Assembly: GCA_018969165.1 (NCBI GenBank)
Contig: JAGWYX010000340.1
Location: 1 to 5,360 of the forward strand
Reading direction: 5' to 3'
Origin: Verrucomicrobiota bacterium
Lineage (GTDB): Bacteria > Verrucomicrobiota > Verrucomicrobiia > Limisphaerales > JAGWYX01
DNA length: 5,360 nt
This document shows, piece after piece, positions 4,666 to 5,360 of the stretch; within the stretch, counting starts at the first letter, position 1, and each line of letters begins with the position of its first letter. A program made the position numbers and the translations under genes. The notes under the pieces were generated by a model. The model was not told where the DNA came from and ran no database searches. It saw nothing but the letters and a program-made list of their open reading frames with translations.

Positions 4666-5360
4666 GGCCGCCTGCGACGACGGCACCACGTTGGCCGGCG
4701 GAACGTCCAGCGCCGAAAAGGTCATGCGCTTCGCCATCTCGAACGAGTGCGCATCGCGCAAATGCCCGTAGGTCTTGGCCACCAGGAAGCCACCGTCTTT
4801 GTGGCCCAGCCAGCCGGCGATGACCTTGAAATCGATTCCGGCCTCGATCGCGTTGCTGCAAAAGTAGTGCCGCATCGAATGATGCAGGAAATGAGGCAGC
4901 CCGGCCCGCTGGCACGCGTGTTTGATCGCCGTCGCTGCGCCATTGGGACCGCTGAACGGGATGAGGCGCTCGACTGCCTCGGGCTGGCGGTCCCCGCGGA
5001 TGCGTTCGAGGAGTTCGCGCATCGCTGGAAACAACGGCACCACGCGCACCTCGTGATTCTTGGTCCCGCGCTCGCCGCCGGTGATGGTGAAGCTCCCACG
5101 GTCCCAGTCGATATCGCCCCAGGTCAGGTTGACCGCCTCGCCGAGACGCATCCCCGAGTAGCCGAGCAGTTCCACCAGGTTGGCCCCGGTTTGCGCCCGT
5201 TTGTCCGCCTGCCGGATTGTCTCGACCAGGACCCGGAATTGGTCGCGCGTCGGAATCATAATCTTCGCTTTCGGAATCTTGCGGGTCGGCACCGCCCGGC
5301 GGGCGGCATTGTCCAGGACCAAGCCATCCCGCACCGCGTAATCCAGGACGGCAATCAACA
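4657..5360 (-). CDS. tyrosine recombinase/phage-type integrase, 5' end outside window
   Basis: The frame runs off the right edge; the codon at 5358 is an internal TTG, so the N-terminal core-binding domain is mostly outside. About 233 visible residues contain the full catalytic domain. In visible numbering these are R71 in GYSGMRLGEAVNLTW, the beta-hairpin lysine K100 in RGTKNHEVRVVPL, H160 and R163 in HHSMRHYF, H186 in GWLGHKDGG, and the nucleophile Y197 in AKTYGHLRDAH. All residues for DNA strand cleavage and rejoining are present, so it is likely active if its N-terminus is intact. It is encoded on the same strand as the TA pair and lies upstream of it, typical of an integrated island. No attachment site could be identified in the window. 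Confidence 0.92.
   Translation of the reverse strand, partial: LIAVLDYAVRDGLVLDNAARRAVPTRKIPKAKIMIPTRDQFRVLVETIRQADKRAQTGANLVELLGYSGMRLGEAVNLTWGDIDWDRGSFTITGGERGTKNHEVRVVPLFPAMRELLERIRGDRQPEAVERLIPFSGPNGAATAIKHACQRAGLPHFLHHSMRHYFCSNAIEAGIDFKVIAGWLGHKDGGFLVAKTYGHLRDAHSFEMAKRMTFSALDVPPANVVPSSQAATA

Overview
The window is a GC-rich bacterial accessory region. Its gene content and its short-period repeats (a GxxExxY gene whose first codons are repeat-derived, a DUF2130 fragment, a Mod-type methyltransferase relic, a RhuM gene) suggest a Verrucomicrobiota or similar PVC-group genome. This is inferred from family recognition, not from a phylogenetic marker. Every gene that can be named belongs to defence, toxin-antitoxin or mobile-element families.

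Left part (1-1503, + strand): the C-terminal part of an AAA/ABC-type ATPase that enters from the left edge overlaps by 4 bases a DUF4276 gene with Toprim-like acidic motifs. This looks like a split OLD/PARIS-like ATPase plus Toprim effector pair, and it is the most credible functional system here.

Middle part (1504-3485, + strand): a short-period repeat runs into a 23-codon fragment matching the start of a Mod-type DNA methyltransferase. About 250 bases of unassigned sequence follow. Next comes an ORF joining a DUF2130-type N-terminus to what looks like the C-terminus of the same methyltransferase class. The methyltransferase catalytic core is missing, so this is a gutted restriction-modification locus. 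A GxxExxY (PD-(D/E)XK-like) gene follows, flanked by near-identical inverted copies of a 10-nt-period repeat, with a third copy inside its 5' coding region. A RhuM-family gene, cut off at about half its normal length, closes this part.

Right part (3486-5360): about 560 bases with no convincing gene lie between two truncated genes, RhuM (+) on the left and a PIN toxin (-) on the right. Upstream of the toxin on the minus strand is its intact-looking antitoxin gene, overlapping it by 17 bases and preceded by a plausible sigma70-type promoter. A tyrosine recombinase with all visible catalytic residues runs off the right edge. The layout reads as an island margin: an integrase, a half-broken TA module, remnants of a modification system, and one probably working two-gene defence operon.
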